Assembly (NCBI GenBank): GCA_035582835.1
Contig: JAYKAV010003443.1
Coordinates: forward strand, 248,001-312,000
Reading direction: 5' to 3'
Length of the DNA stretch: 64,000 nt
From: Phoebastria nigripes
Lineage: Eukaryota; Chordata; Aves; Procellariiformes; Diomedeidae
The position numbers and the translations under genes are program-made. This document shows positions 38,301-51,323 of the stretch, one piece after another (within the stretch, counting starts at the first letter, position 1; each line of letters begins with the position of its first letter). The notes beneath the pieces were generated by a model. The model was not told where the DNA came from. It did not search any database and was given only the letters and a program-made list of their open reading frames with translations.

Positions 38301-39020
38301 AAGACCTTTCAGCAACATTTCTCAGTTCTGTTGAGGGTTAAGAATCAAGACAACATATATTTCTAAAATATTTTGTATTGCCTAAAACAGAAAGCAGATA
38401 AAATGAATTATAATATCCATTAATATAACATCAATTTTAACTAGAATTGGTTTCCTTTAAAATTTTCTTCTTTTCATCCCTAGATTTATTCCTTTTAATG
38501 ACAGAAAAGTAAAAATAGTTTTAAATTTTTTTTTTCTTTTTAAAAGACTTTAGAATAATTTTCTTGAGATTATTAAAGTTGTTCAAAATACCTGCAACAT
38601 TATTAGGCCCAGCATTTAAAGAATTCAAATGAATCTTCAAAGTGCTCAGCTTATGAGATTTACAAAATTAACTTTGTAATTACAGTATGCAACAAAATAC
38701 AGTGCTGATAGGCATTTTCCAACTGAATAGAGTTCATTTCTAGCATTAAACATTAGGTATCCTGTCTCAGATAATTTTGGCTTTCCCGAGGATGGGTTCT
38801 GTAATAGAGACAGATTTCCCACCTATTACCTCTAGAGAAAAACGTCAGAAACTACTGCATAGACTGCATATTGTCAACCTGCTTATTTCAATATCTACCT
38901 GGTTTTGAGAAGTGAATTTTGAAGGACAGAACCTGTTTACATAAACCCAAGTCTTGTTCTATTTAAAAGCCCTGTTTGAAGGCTGCCAGGGTCATCTTCT
39001 TATCCCTCCAGTTTTGATTG

Positions 39021-39049
<29 letters not shown>
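39021..39049. repeat. Poly(A) tract, 29 bp
   Basis: Pure A run with no recognisable retroposon body beside it. Confidence 0.9.
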
Positions 39050-39053
<4 letters not shown>

Positions 39054-39333
39054 CTTTGAAAATATAACGTTCTGCTCTATAATTAGGGAACTGGGTTTTG
39101 TAACACATCAGGGACAATGTGCAATGGCTTTTTGATTTTAAAACAAAACTGTTATCTCAGCATATAATAGTTTTATTTAAAGACTACAGTGATTGGCATT
39201 TTTTTTACAGTCATGGCATTCTGACTGTAAAATGAGAAAGTAAAACTTAAATCTTTATAAGCAGCTGATGTGAGCAAGGATATTAATTTGCTTTTCATAT
39301 TGCTTCCTACTTTTTTTTTTATTTCCTTCCCCT

Positions 39334-39344
39334 CCCCCCCCCCC
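39334..39344. repeat. Poly(C) run, 11 bp
   Basis: C11 within a pyrimidine-rich stretch. Confidence 0.9.
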
Positions 39345-40547
39345 TCCTTCAGGCAACTCTTTAAAACATATTTCTGTCATATTTCACAATCAAAATACAG
39401 AACTATCCTACAGGTCTGAGTAAGGGTCCAGTGTTTACATGAGACCCAGTGGAAGGTGAATGCTGAGAAACGTAATAAAGAAAAAAAACCCCACACCGAA
39501 TGCAGACAAAAGTGGAAGAACTTCTCTAGGGATGTGGAGAATTCTCATTATGTGTGGTATTTAGATCAAACTTGTAATAGGTCAAAACTGAGTGCACTGG
39601 CTTCCTTGATAGCTCGCATGGGCTGGCCTTGTCCTTCACCACATGACTAGGCCATGTAGTCTGACATACAAGAGGACACACGTGCAAATCCACATGGTTA
39701 GATGCTTCTGAAATGTGGCTGACAGACAGTTCTTGAATTGTTTTACTGCGTGACCAAACACACTTGTATAACCTATTTGCATGCCCTGACACATAAGGAT
39801 GCCTACCGAGTGGTGAGTGGGCCTAGAGGTTATTTCTGTGATGAGGACATGTCCCGGCATAAAACTGGCCCTTCCTGTAACTGAATGCAACGGGTCGTGG
39901 GGTAAATATTTACGCTATGCCCTTTTAGCTTTAAAACATTAGATTATTTCTTTCACTGATCAGTAGTAAGCTACTCAATTCCTGAATCTAAATAACATAA
40001 GAAATCAAGTTGATAGTAACATAGAAGTAAATTTTAGAGAGTACTAGACTTTTTGATAATAATCTCTGTGTAGATATCCTTTTTACTAATCATTCACATC
40101 TGCCAAAAACCGGATGCTATACTGCCCCGCATCCGCAGGTACACTTACAAAATCTTGTCATCTCCCATTCAAATCTTCATTTTAACCCATAAAAACATGC
40201 TGAAGGCAGACAGATTTGCATGAGTGGTTAAAAGCATAATTTTAAGGCAACAGTTTTAAAGAAGTCTACATATCATTTAATATCCAGAATCTTTATTAGT
40301 AATGTTGAAGAAAGTGACATAAGGCACCATAGTGTCACAAATAAGTGGTTTTGAGGCCGCTTAAAGAAACACCAGCAAAGGTATCAGCAAAAGGTGATTT
40401 TAATAGAGATTTATAAAAGCGCGACTTAACAGAATTCGATGGCAAGGTTCACTCTATTACTTATTACATGGATTAAGCATACACAGGGAAAATCGTGTCA
40501 GAATTTGGATTGGAATGATTTTTATAGAGATTNAGGGAAAAGGGGTN

Positions 40548-40785
40548 TAGGAGACCCTCCTGTTGAGTCACGAGGTTTGGAGAAGACCCGGCTGGATCCA
40601 ATCTTAGTCTCAGACCTGGACAACAGTTTGTGTCTAGTACAAAAGGAATAAGGAGATCCTCCCGTTGAGTCACGAGGTTCAGAGAAGACCCCCTTGCTTT
40701 CTAAACTCCTTCTCAGAGAGGAGTCTAGGTGCGGCTGGATCTACCCCTAGTCTCAGACCTGGTCAATGGCTTATGCCTAAGGGAT
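40548..40785. repeat. Imperfect tandem duplication inside the LTR element
   Basis: Copy 1 (40548-40648) and copy 2 (40649-40785) share TTGAGTCACGAGGTT, GAGAAGACCC, GGCTGGATC and TAGTCTCAGACCTGG in the same order. Copy 2 carries an extra block of about 38 bp between GAAGACCC and GGCTGGATC. Such U5 or leader duplications are common in retroviral LTRs and vary between copies. Confidence 0.85.
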
Positions 40786-40960
40786 TATAGGTGTTTAGCA
40801 GCAACCTAAAGTTCATTCACGGTTTTGAGGTAAATCATAAGATTTTAACAGCACTTAATTATTAACTACTTTAGCAGTTACTAAATGAGTCTATCAAGTT
40901 TACCACAATTACTAAAGTGACTTGATTACAGATTATGCTTATTACTGATTGCCTAAATCA

Positions 40961-40991
40961 ACACACAAACACACATACACACATCACACAC
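40961..40991. repeat. CA microsatellite, imperfect
   Basis: ACACACA units interrupted by A and T, within the LTR-type element. Confidence 0.85.
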
Positions 40992-41288
40992 AAGGGCCCC
41001 AAAGCTAAATAAATTTATAGGCCTGAAGCTAAGTTATAAAGGCCTTAAGCTAGATAAAGGTACTGTTAAAAACTCCCCTCGAAAGTCATGAAATACCCAC
41101 GCTCAACGTCTTGGCATTTCTCAACGGGCGAAGAGTCAAGCCTCAAGTAGCGTCTCGGCTGAAGAGTGTTTCAGGCCAAGTCTCGACAGTCCTCCAAATT
41201 TCACAGACTTGAGGGTTTGCGAACTCTGAGAGGCATCCCACCCGCTGCGGTCCAGGAGAGCTCAAAGGGTCTCGCTTGGGGACCGCTG

Positions 41289-41294
41289 TTTATA
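41289..41294 (-). promoter_or_regulatory. TATA box of the second LTR
   Basis: Minus strand reads CCTATAAACAGC, directly upstream of a GC-rich segment that would be the start of the R region. It gives the orientation of the element. Confidence 0.55.
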
Positions 41295-43434
41295 GGTTTG
41301 CAAGATGATTGGCTTTAGTCATCAGTAACTTTCCATCCTGGCCACTATCCGAGGTGGTCAGAGATATTANTTATGGTATTGTTTTGCGGTTACAATTGTA
41401 TCGTTTTGTGGTAACCGGTGTTTCGTTCCACTCGATCTGCGATCCAGGTGGGGAATGCTTCAGGGCTGTCAGGAATGATGAATTGTCTCCTGCTTTCATT
41501 CCCCACTTTGATCAGGTAGCCAGTGTTCCTGGTACNATCAGTGCCGCTCCCCACCTCAGCCATGCAAGAGTGCCTGGTACAGTCAAGGGACGCTTAACTG
41601 CCCAACTCGTTACACAATGGCTAAGGCCTAACAGGAATTTCCGATCATAGAGAGGCCTAGGGGAAGTGGGGAAATGCACCACCACACACAGACTGCATTT
41701 TGGGGCAATACGTGGTCCCAATATNGTAGAAGGCAATATCTGATTTTGCACCTTAAATGAATTATATCAAGGAATTAAGGCGGCAGAATGTTAACTGAAA
41801 CCCTACAAAGCTGTACAAAACTTTATCAACATATAAGCCCTCATCCTCAATTAAATAATTTACTGGAATAAAAGCAGAGGAAATCAGTATAATCAGAGAC
41901 NTATTTTTCATGTTTCATTCTTGCACTTTTGAAAGAGGTTAGAAGTTTGAGAAGAGCAGAAGAAAGAATTCAATACAGAACACAAGGACCTGGAAACCTT
42001 TCAATGCACATTGCATTGTCTGGTTTGTTCCATTCATAGCCATTGTATGGTTTAATATGCACCATTAGCAGTTCACTATACGAGTACCTGTTTACTAAGC
42101 TTCAGACATGGAGGACCTCCAGATCTAAATGTTCACACCAGTATATCTTAACTTTGACACTCTGCTCAGGTTTTAGCTAGCAGGCACAATAACTGAAATT
42201 CTCATGACTAATGTGCCAGCACCTTGGAAACCTTTTATCCTTCATACTCTGCAGAGAAAAGACATATTGTATTCTCATTCCACTTGAAGTCTTTCTTGAA
42301 ACATCCTTCTCCTCGATCCTGAGAAGATGTGTTCCTGAATCCATATGAAATAATTAACTGAATATACTTGAAAGAAGCTTATTATAATTATGGCCATTTT
42401 TATTATATTACCNAAGTTAACTATTGAAAAAAANCCCAAAACCAAAACAAAACCAAAAATATGCATTGCAGTGGATTTGTTAAATTAAATATTTGTTTGT
42501 TTTTATTTCATAGCAGTGGTATCTTGAGAACGGTTGGAAATGGAGAAATTCAGTAATCAACTATGCCATACCAAGTAGGTATAATCTCTACTACAGCTTG
42601 TTTTTCCTTTCTGTCTGCAAATTAGCCCCCTCCCACAAGGGAAATTGATTCTAATTTAACAGCGCTAAAAGCTTCTTGATGTTCCTATCTGGACACCCTC
42701 CAGTCTTTGAGGGAATTATGTCATGTGTATGGCTGTTGTCCAGCTTCTTCCTGCTTTCTAAAACTAGAAAATATCCTAAAAAGAAAAACCTCTATTTCTT
42801 GCAAGCTTTTAGAAACAGAGCAGATAATTAACTATCACTTTCCTTTCATGCTAATTTTGGAATATTGCTGCTCTGTATCTGAGTCCACATTTGAATTTGG
42901 GACATTTAAACAAAAGAAAATACACACAATCTTGTAAAAATGTGATTAATTTTTACGTGACATACAGGAAATGAAGAAACAAAGCTCTCAGGGCTTTATC
43001 CACTTCGAAAATAAAATATAATTTGGGCACTGCCTCAGTAATCCTCATGATATTTTCAATTCTTGCATTATGAAAAATGGAAAAACAAGATCTGTAAATA
43101 GCTCAACGTTTTTTCAGTAGATTGAACCTGATAAAATAAAAAAGGCAATAAAAATTTTTACTCAAATTTCAACTGAAGCCTTTCATGGTCTCTCCAAGGT
43201 CATCAAGCTTTTCCATTTTAAACTTACAGGTCCAGATAACCACCCTTTATTCAATCAAGTAAACTTGAGAGCACATAAATCTGTGACTGAATTTTAATCT
43301 TGGGAAGATCTCCACTAGTTTGATGGGTTTTAATCAACAGAACGGTTGATGTGCTTTCTGTTTTCTTTTCTCTGGCCTGGAACTGTAAATATTAAAATAT
43401 TAATGTATGAAGTATTGCATGTTCTCCAGGAACT

Positions 43435-43462
43435 ATGATAGTTCTTCTTGAAGAACTATCAT
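43435..43462. repeat. 28-bp near-perfect palindrome
   Basis: ATGATAGTTCTTC (43435-43447) and GAAGAACTATCAT (43450-43462) are perfect 13-bp inverted arms separated only by TT. The structure is too tight for a microRNA hairpin. It could be a cruciform-prone site, a dimer-binding site or a scar of a templated repair event. Confidence 0.9.
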
Positions 43463-45035
43463 ACACATGTTCATACAGAGCACATCACTAAAGAAAGGTT
43501 TGGGGCTTTGTTTTCCTTTTTACTGTTGTTGTTTAAAAGCGGTTTCTTAAGGATGTACAACATAATTTCCAGACCTAAAATATATAGGGATCTGATGACC
43601 AGTTATCATTTAGACGTACAAGTCACCCTCAGAATGCTCGTTTCAGCCATTACCGGATATAATAAATGTAGCTTCATGAAAGAAAAATCAAAATAAGAGT
43701 AGAAAGCTCCAGATACTTATTGGAAAAAAGGAACCATTCTTACAGTACAGATACCAGAATAGGAGATTTCACTGACCTACTCTGGAGACAAAATTTGAAT
43801 AGCCACAATAGTTGGGCAAAGCCTGCCATAGCTTAAAAGGAAATGGTAGTGCTGTGAGCTAATCAGAGGGGGAAATATCCATTGTTACCCAGATGAAAGT
43901 TAGTTCTCTTCAGTCTAGATCTGGTACTTCCTAAAGAGAAAACATACTTTAATGTCAATTCTCAGACTCTTTAATTTCCTTGAGAAAGCCAGCAGGGACA
44001 TGAAAACTGTGGATAAGTAAAATGAATTTTTTTCATCTACACCACATTGACCCCACAGCTAGGTAAAACTGTAGAGTTGTTTCTCTCCACCACCCAGGAA
44101 ACTGACTCTACAACAGCTGCATTTGCTCAGACATTTCCAGGATTTCCCCCACATAATCAGGCCTACACTGAATTCCAATTTATTTCCAAATGACTTCTTT
44201 CTTTTTACCCTTACTCCTCTCTCCTCTTTTTTTCCAAGTGCTTCTTCACTGATTTACCATTAAAGTGTGCATTACCATACCTGTATAGGTAGTAACCCCT
44301 TGAATTATTTGTACAATACATATCAATCATAACAAAGTAGAGTAAGAATGACCTCACAAATCAGCTAGGCTGCATGTTAGATCAACATCACAAAAGCATA
44401 AAAAAATAACTAATTAGTCTCTGATGGCTGTCAATGACAAGAACTACTTGTTATTGTAAACTAAGGAACTAAAATCTCCTCAAGAAATATTAATGCATGT
44501 TTGTGAGGGAAACAGGATCTGATTAACTACAATTTAGCTTCTTTTCACAAGTTAGAGGAATAGAATATTTTCCTGTCTTGGTTTTTTTCCTCTTTTTTCC
44601 TTTCTGACAGAACATTTCCACTTCCAGTATCTGCTTTTTTCCTAAACCTACTCACAAAACCATTTATATTTTCATGCCTTTAGTAGGTTCTGTCAAAATT
44701 CCTGCGTACCTAAAAACAAATGTAGTACATGTAACAGCTAAGTATTGTACTGTTCCATTTTTAAATATGGAAGTCATTTAGGACCTTTCTTAGATAACTG
44801 CATTTTAAGATCAATTTAATAGTTTTATAGGCACTAGTTTGACAATATGTTATTTTGAGGATTGTTTCCTTGGGGTATTTTTTGTATGTATACCACATCT
44901 TTTATGTATAGCACAGCCAATGGTGATGCAAGGCTGATTTTTTTTAACATGCTAAAAAAGTAAAGAGGAAAAAAAAAACACGTATAGCATCTTGCTATAG
45001 TTATGCAGGATTGCACAGTTCGTTTCAAGTGATTT

Positions 45036-45055
45036 AAAAAAAAAAAAAAAAAAAA
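45036..45055. repeat. Poly(A) tract, 20 bp
   Basis: Pure A run. Confidence 0.9.
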
Positions 45056-46179
45056 GAAGCAAAAAGCTAAAGCTTCACATCAAACACATACACACAACGC
45101 ATCAAGTAACTGAAGGTGCTCTTTCTCCCATGCTTTTAGTCTCAAACTTCCTCCTTACCCTGATTGAGGTCAGACAGTCTCCTGCTGAACAGCTTGCTCT
45201 GCTTTGCAGAATCTCAGTTTATCCTTGATGCAGGCGATGACTTCCAGCAGGGTTGTGAATTGCTCCCCATGGTGATCCCTGTCCTCCCACTGCAATGACC
45301 AGATCACTTCAAATCANTTGGAAAAATTCCTCCCAACTTACAAAATGCACTGCATCAAATGAGATGTTCTTATGTAGGGCTCTAGAATAGAGAGCAAATG
45401 CATGAGTACAGGAATCATGCTTCCAAACTGGATTGACGTATTCAAAAAGTCATTTCATTGCCTCCATAAGGAGTCACGTCTACAGAACCTTACACCAATA
45501 AGTGCTACAGGTACTTGGTTACTGCTGTGGAGGTACATGTCTTCACCGTAGGACTCTGATACTGTAGATAACCTCAGTGCTCTCTTCAACTCTTTCAAGT
45601 CCAATGCTTTTTCACACGTTTCTACAACCAGTGTGGGGAACAAGTATTACACTTAGTGGCCTATAGAACCTCACAGCAAGTTTTTAATATTTTCGCCAAA
45701 TCCTCTTCATCCTTCTAACATACATTACATCCCACCATTCCACAGTGTGTTACAAACTCTGCACAGTGTTTTTGCCTCCTTTGACACAAAGGAGTGGCTC
45801 ATCATCTTCTCCAGAGGGATAAGCCATAGTGAGAGACCTTCTGGATAAAGAAGGTAGTTTCTGAATGTTTTCTGTCTGAGCTTGCACAGACTAATGATGA
45901 AAGAGGCACCAGAGCTGGAGCTGCTTGGACAGCGAGAGAGCAGATGGCAACTGCGCTCACAGTCCTCCTATGCCAGAGCGGCATCTGTTTGTGGGTGAGA
46001 GTTTGCTGATGGAAAATCCATAGAGGGGACAAACTTATCCTGCTGTGACTCTGAATGATACTCAAAGAAATGCTACAGAGTTCTGAAGCTGTAAATTTTC
46101 CCCCTGTTCAGCAAACGGTAGTTAGGAGGACTGTTCCGACTACAGATACATTCATATCGAGATTTATGAGATTATGGAA

Positions 46180-46270
46180 GACAAAAAAAATTAAAAATCC
46201 CAATTTAAAAAGACAAATAAAAATCACATGCTCCAAAATAAAAATAAAAAATAAAATAATAATAAAAAAG
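46180..46270. repeat. A-rich low-complexity sequence (AAAAT)n
   Basis: A-rich stretch with irregular AAAAT/AAT units, densest at 46236-46268. Confidence 0.8.
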
Positions 46271-47669
46271 CACACATACCAAGAATACAGTTCTAGCCCA
46301 ATTTGTTGTGGAATGGTGGAAAAACGCTATTACAATCTCTTAATCTTCTATCCATATAAATATACGGACAGGGACATATTATATGCCAGAAAGTATTTTT
46401 AAGGTAAAGCGTAGTTGCAAGCAGTAGCAGGTGTATCGTGACACAAGCGTGACAAAGATCAGGGCACGGCAACTTCTTCAGACAGCTGGGAGCGTGGTCC
46501 CTGCTCTGGTAGACCAGGCACAGCGATGGCACTTTTAATGGACTGTCAATAGAAAGCTTACTACGGGCAGGGAAGAGAGAGTACCATAGTTCAAAGGACA
46601 TCATCTGAAATAATATTTAAATTGTTAATAAGAGATAAGTGCAAAATTTGCAAAAGATGCCTATTTCAACAAAGTAAAAGGAAACAAATCAATCAGGGAA
46701 AGGCACTAATTCTTTCCTGTATTGCCCAGAAAGTACAGCATGAATTTGATTTATTCTGAACTGGGGAAATCTGACTTCAAAACTAAAGCATGGTAGTCTG
46801 TACTTATACAATTTTTGCTTGTTTACAAGTTTACTCCTAAACCCCACGTGTTTTGGGCCAGTCCTTCTCTTCCCTGAAAATAATATCACATGTACATTGT
46901 TTTGACGACTCTCTTTTTTCATATACTTTTGATTATAGCAATGTATTGACCTTAACAGGACTATAATTAAAGGGTAACTTTAGTTTGTTCCCAAAACTTA
47001 GACCTTCTATAATATTCCCAATTGTTCTCAAAGACAGTGATATTTAAACAGTAACTATTTATGCACATGCATTCAAATGTGCTTTTCTTTATAAAGGTAT
47101 GGTTTTAAAAGCCTTACAGTATTTTTGTGTGTTTCACATTATTCATATTAAAAATCATCAAAAGCAAAAAGATCACATTTGCTCTTGAAAACAAAAAAAA
47201 ACAGAATCAAAGAAGAACGTGAATAAAAAAATTAACCGTAAGAAATTCATTCCAGTAATACAGAGTCCTACCTTTAAACTCTAGTAAAGTAGGGAAATCC
47301 ACATCTGTAATGAAACTGATGTCATTAAAAACTTCTAAATACACGAGAGGTCACCCGTACAGATAGCCTTGTACCTGCAATCTCCGTGTGTACCTGTGTG
47401 AACATGCTTCTGTATTTTTGCACATGTGGCTGGGAGAATTTCCCCTCTCATTTTATTAGGTCTTTCAAGACTTTCATCTTACTGAAAAGCATTATAGCTG
47501 CCTTTGTTATTTGATCATATAGAAAATTAAGCCTGTTTGTAAACAATTATATTCTCAGTGATGCAAATCAATGTTTTCCAGATGGACAATTGAAAGGACT
47601 CACTCTTTCTGTTTTAAAAACAGTGTCTGTTGTGCCATATTTCTTTTTATTGTTTACTGCTTCTCCCTC

Positions 47670-47689
47670 AAAAAAAAAAAAAAAAAAAA
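47670..47689. repeat. Poly(A) tract, 20 bp
   Basis: Pure A run inside the spurious 178-codon ORF. Confidence 0.9.
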
Positions 47690-50574
47690 GGTGGTGTTGG
47701 TGTTTATAACTTTGCATTTATTTGTAATATCAGAAAGCTACAATTCTGACTGCCAAAAAAAAAAGCTTCAGAGAGTTCAGAAGCCAGCTCCAGGGCAATC
47801 TACAGAAAAACTCAGGCACAATTTCATATTGGGCACATGCCAAATCACACATATTGCATGCACACTAATTGATCGTTACAGAAACCCCCTAACTACTGGT
47901 GGAAAGAAGCGATGTGACAAACCCAGACACCGTTACAGCTCCAAAGAATTCTCCAGAGCAATGACAGCTTTACCAGATGCCTGTCTGTCCTCACATTTTA
48001 CAACTTGGCAAAAGAAAAACTGCTTTTTCTCATCAATTTTTAGGAGACCCCCAGATAAACTCAAAATAAAAATTCCTACTCTGTGGAAACAATCTCATTT
48101 GCAGTGAAAAGTTCCTTCTACTAAGACATTGATTTCAGCAAAATCAGCATGTTAACGATTTTGTCCTAGGAACTGAATTTCCACCAATGCTAAAAATACT
48201 TCGACTTTAAACTTCAGGCCAAATACTTCTTGTCCAGGCTTATTCAACTCAAAAGGTTCATTTACTTTAATAGGCTCCTCCCATCCCCTGTGAATTACAT
48301 GCTAAACGACTTAGTTTACATTTATAGGCTTATTTTAGTTGTAGTCTTAAAACAAAGAAGTAGGTATCTCTAAACACTGGTAACAGATAAAGCAATCAAC
48401 AATCTTACCTGTTAATGCCATATTGAGGGATACCAGCTGAGGCCTGTCATAAATGTAAGGACTCCAGAATAGAAATGTTGAACTTTTTGCAAGATGATTT
48501 CTTGATACTTTCATATTGCAGCACCACTTTACTAGTCCAACTTTTTATCAAGATATATAGAAAGAAGAATCAGCTCTCACAAGGCATGTATTATTTGACC
48601 ACAGTTACTGCTGTTTGGGACTTCAAAGACATTTAACCTCCAACCCTACCAATGCCACTTACCTTTCATGAGACATCTGTGTAACAGCTGATCTGTTAAA
48701 TCACAGCTGTATCTGGAAAGTCACAGCCATAAACCATTTGAAAAAAGAGCTTCTGTATAGCTTGTGTATTTGAAATATGACAAGGTTACCGTCCTGATGC
48801 CAACAAGGAATCTCAAAGTCTTTATATGTGAAAATAAGTATTTAAAACTTTAGAGAGAGTGAGAGAGATGGTGCTTTTTCTTCCACTGTATAGCTTCAAA
48901 GTAAACCTTTGCAGTCTAATAGTTCAAGGGTGCTATTTAAGCAATTTCTCTCATTTGAAGAAAAAGAAGTGCTCTAACTCAATCCCTGTTTTTGCTACAA
49001 GAATGTGATGTTTCTTTTTAACTTAATAAAAGAAATGGTTCCCATGGGGTACAGAATTTATACACATGCTGCCTAAGGTACTATTTAAAGACAGATCTTA
49101 GGGCAATATGTTGCCNGGACTTATTAGTCGGTCTAATATCAAGATAAAGAATACTACTGTAACTACCATAGTGACATTACTGATTTATTTAGCAGGAGCA
49201 TCAGCAATTTTTTTGCCCTTCTATCATTGTGTTATAGCCTACTTCCTATTATTCATTTATCTCAGTTCCCACATAAAAAGTGTTACTAGTTCTTTTTGGT
49301 CTTCTTCCCAGTTTCAACATCCTGTCTTGATCACTGCTTGGGCCATTGACAGTAGCAATATTTTATACGAAAATGAAGCGCTGTCGACTACTTGTTCCAA
49401 GTCAGTTGCTTTTGCTTCACACTGATTTCAATTAACTGGGAAGCAAAAACACTCATATGTTATTGGTAAACTCAGATTTTCCTGTTCATTTCAAGCTGAC
49501 TTGTGAATTCCACCTCTTAGGAGCTTTGGTTTTGTTTATTCTTTAGTCCTCACTGAACATCTCATTTTTTTTCTTAGTAGTATGCACAGAGTGAAAGGAG
49601 GGAAAAACAGCAGCTGAAATCTAACAGGGAAAGAAAGTGGTTAGAGTTGTGCCATTCTGGACACCAGAACACCAAGAACCCATTTTATTGGTATATGTCT
49701 TGGGAAGAGAACTACATTGTAAAACTGTTACTATTTTTAAGGATTTTTGCTGGAGCAGGGAGAGAGGAGTGAAAAAACCATATTTTTTAATGTATTTCAT
49801 CAAATGTTTGAAATTTGCAGAATGCCTTGCACATACACTCAAGTTTTTCCAAAGGTATACTGTCTTGCCAGCGCAACCGTAGGTTTCCCTTGCCCAGATT
49901 ACTTGCTTAGATCACGTTTTTCCCATTAACCTCTACAGCTTCACAGGTAGTGGCTGAACTCTACTGCTATTAGAAAGGAGATGGAGAGTGAGGAATTCTG
50001 ACATTAAAAACTCAGTGAGAAAGTCTCATCTTCTGTCTCCCATTAAGACACTCACCTCTTTCTGGGAAGCATGCTTTCCCAGTTCTTCCAGTTGTCTTCT
50101 GTGGCTGTAAACATTATTACCTTCTTCCCTAGATGTGCACAGAGCAGCAGCTGAGTACCTTCTTTCTCTTTTAAAATCTAAGTTGTTAATGCCTTTCTTT
50201 CCATCCTCTTAAAAACCAGTCTTTGTTCTGTCTTATCTCTGCTTAGCAATCAGAAGTCAGAGGACAGGAGGGAGCATCTGTATTCAGCTTGAAGAGGAGC
50301 TCTATCAAGGTCTCAGCCCTTGGTGCACTTCCAGGGCCGCCCTACTGGAAGTGCTTTGCCTGCGTGTGGCATTTCCTTGTGGTTTCTTTCTGCACCCTTT
50401 CTGTTTCTCTGTGAGATATTCAGCAATAATAACAAGATAAACACATAAACAAACAAGTCTGGTAAATATAGGCCCTACAGATGTTCTTCTCTTCAGGTTG
50501 GAGATACCTGTATACTTGATGTGAATGTTGAGAACAATAGATAACTTCTGTTCTATGGAAAAATATTGTCATTT

Positions 50575-50584
50575 CCCCCCCCCC
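50575..50584. repeat. Poly(C) run, 10 bp
   Basis: C10 just upstream of a CpG-rich patch. Confidence 0.9.
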
Positions 50585-50619
50585 TCATTAAGGAGAAAAG
50601 TCTTTAAAATCTAACAATT

Positions 50620-50760
50620 ACGTCGTTGCCAGAAATCGTATAAGGCAGCAGACGGCGGGTCTGGCTAAGGCCACAAAGCTGATTACTAAAAAGGAGCACG
50701 TACTTTACACGCTGCTGAAGCGTGTGGTAGACGTGCCGTAACACGTTTCAGCGGAGCATA
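50620..50760. other. Small CpG-rich patch with short hairpins
   Basis: Many CpG dinucleotides in 140 bp, contrasting with CpG-poor flanks. Includes the inverted repeat ACACGCT (50707-50713) with AGCGTGT (50719-50725), loop GCTGA, and an ACGTG...CACGT pair just downstream. Could be an unmethylated regulatory site or a young insertion of unknown type. Confidence 0.5.
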
Positions 50761-51323
50761 CCTTTTTTCCCAGACATAGTGCTCCTTGGAGCTGATAGCT
50801 TTCCCCACTGATCTCCGTGCTTCCAGTAATTTCAAGACTTTACCAAGCCCATAGCTTTAATTAATCCTCAAAAAAGGAAGAAAATGCATTCTATGTTTCT
50901 TTAAATTTTACCCTTTCCTCCTTTTACCCTTTCCACACAACCCTGTGCAGAACACTTGAGAAGAGAGGCTAAACACAGCCTCCCCACTACCTTTATTTTC
51001 ACCTGATAGTCGGGGGGAGCGGTGCCCTCACTTTGCCCTGGTTGGGGCTGGCAGAGCTGACACAAGATTTTGAGTACCCAGCCCTGCAGATGCATTCCCT
51101 TCTGCTCTGCTGGTGCCACCCCGACACCCCTGCTGAGACCCATCACCCAAGTGCTGGCCCCAGTTCAGCCCTACAGCCATGCTTCTGCTCTTTTTAATAA
51201 ATATCTTCTTTCCCGTGTGGTAACAGGAGTCATCATTCAGTTTGACTTTATTCTATAATGCTTTTCTAGTGATTCAGGAGACTAACCCACACTATTACAC
51301 CACCTCAGCAGAGGCTGGTTTTC

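Larger units (their letters stand above)
35340..40332. other. Non-coding unique sequence
   Basis: No gene supported. Homopolymers at 36162-36178 (T), 36931-36966 (A-rich), 39021-39049 (A) and 39334-39344 (C). The interval 35560-35960 has mixed composition with a SOX-type AACAAAGG (35719-35726), and 38560-38700 is rich in TTAATT-like cores. Both look like possible regulatory DNA without proof. Confidence 0.65.
40333..41760 (-). mobile_element. Endogenous retrovirus LTR-type element, ends partly resolved
   Basis: Sequence texture changes sharply here: higher GC and CpG, internal duplication, and no ancient decay. On the minus strand there is a TATA box CCTATAAACAGCGG (41289-41294) followed by a GC-rich leader, then after a long R-like part a CTATTAAAATCACC word (ATTAAA signal type) and a terminus reading TTTGTGACA at 40333, as expected for R-U5 of an LTR. 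I recognise the style of the leader from bird endogenous retroviruses, but not the family name. The upstream (right) end is uncertain between about 41647 and 41810, and no clean target duplication was found. No gag, pol or env is present. The 113-codon plus ORF at 41309-41650 and the minus ORF at 41512-41751 lie in LTR sequence and are not genes. Confidence 0.7.
41761..51320. other. Non-coding unique sequence
   Basis: No gene supported. The longest ORF of the window lies here (178 codons, 47571-48107), but it crosses an A20 tract (47670-47689) and an A9 run and shows no domain. Minus-strand ORFs at 45455-45643 and 45802-46065 were examined for a retrocopy, and no parent protein was recognised. 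Confidence 0.65.

Noticed and set aside
41309..41751. 113- and 79-codon ORFs as genes
   Set aside because: They lie in the second LTR-type element on either strand and match no retroviral protein I recognise.
45110..46065. Possible processed pseudogene on the minus strand
   Set aside because: Several open pieces lie in different frames, but I could not recognise a parent protein and saw no poly(A) tail or duplication. A translated search would be needed.
47571..48107. Longest open frame (178 codons, plus strand) as a gene
   Set aside because: It crosses A20 and A9 homopolymers, has no domain, and its Cys/Ser/Lys-rich composition is that of random AT-rich DNA.
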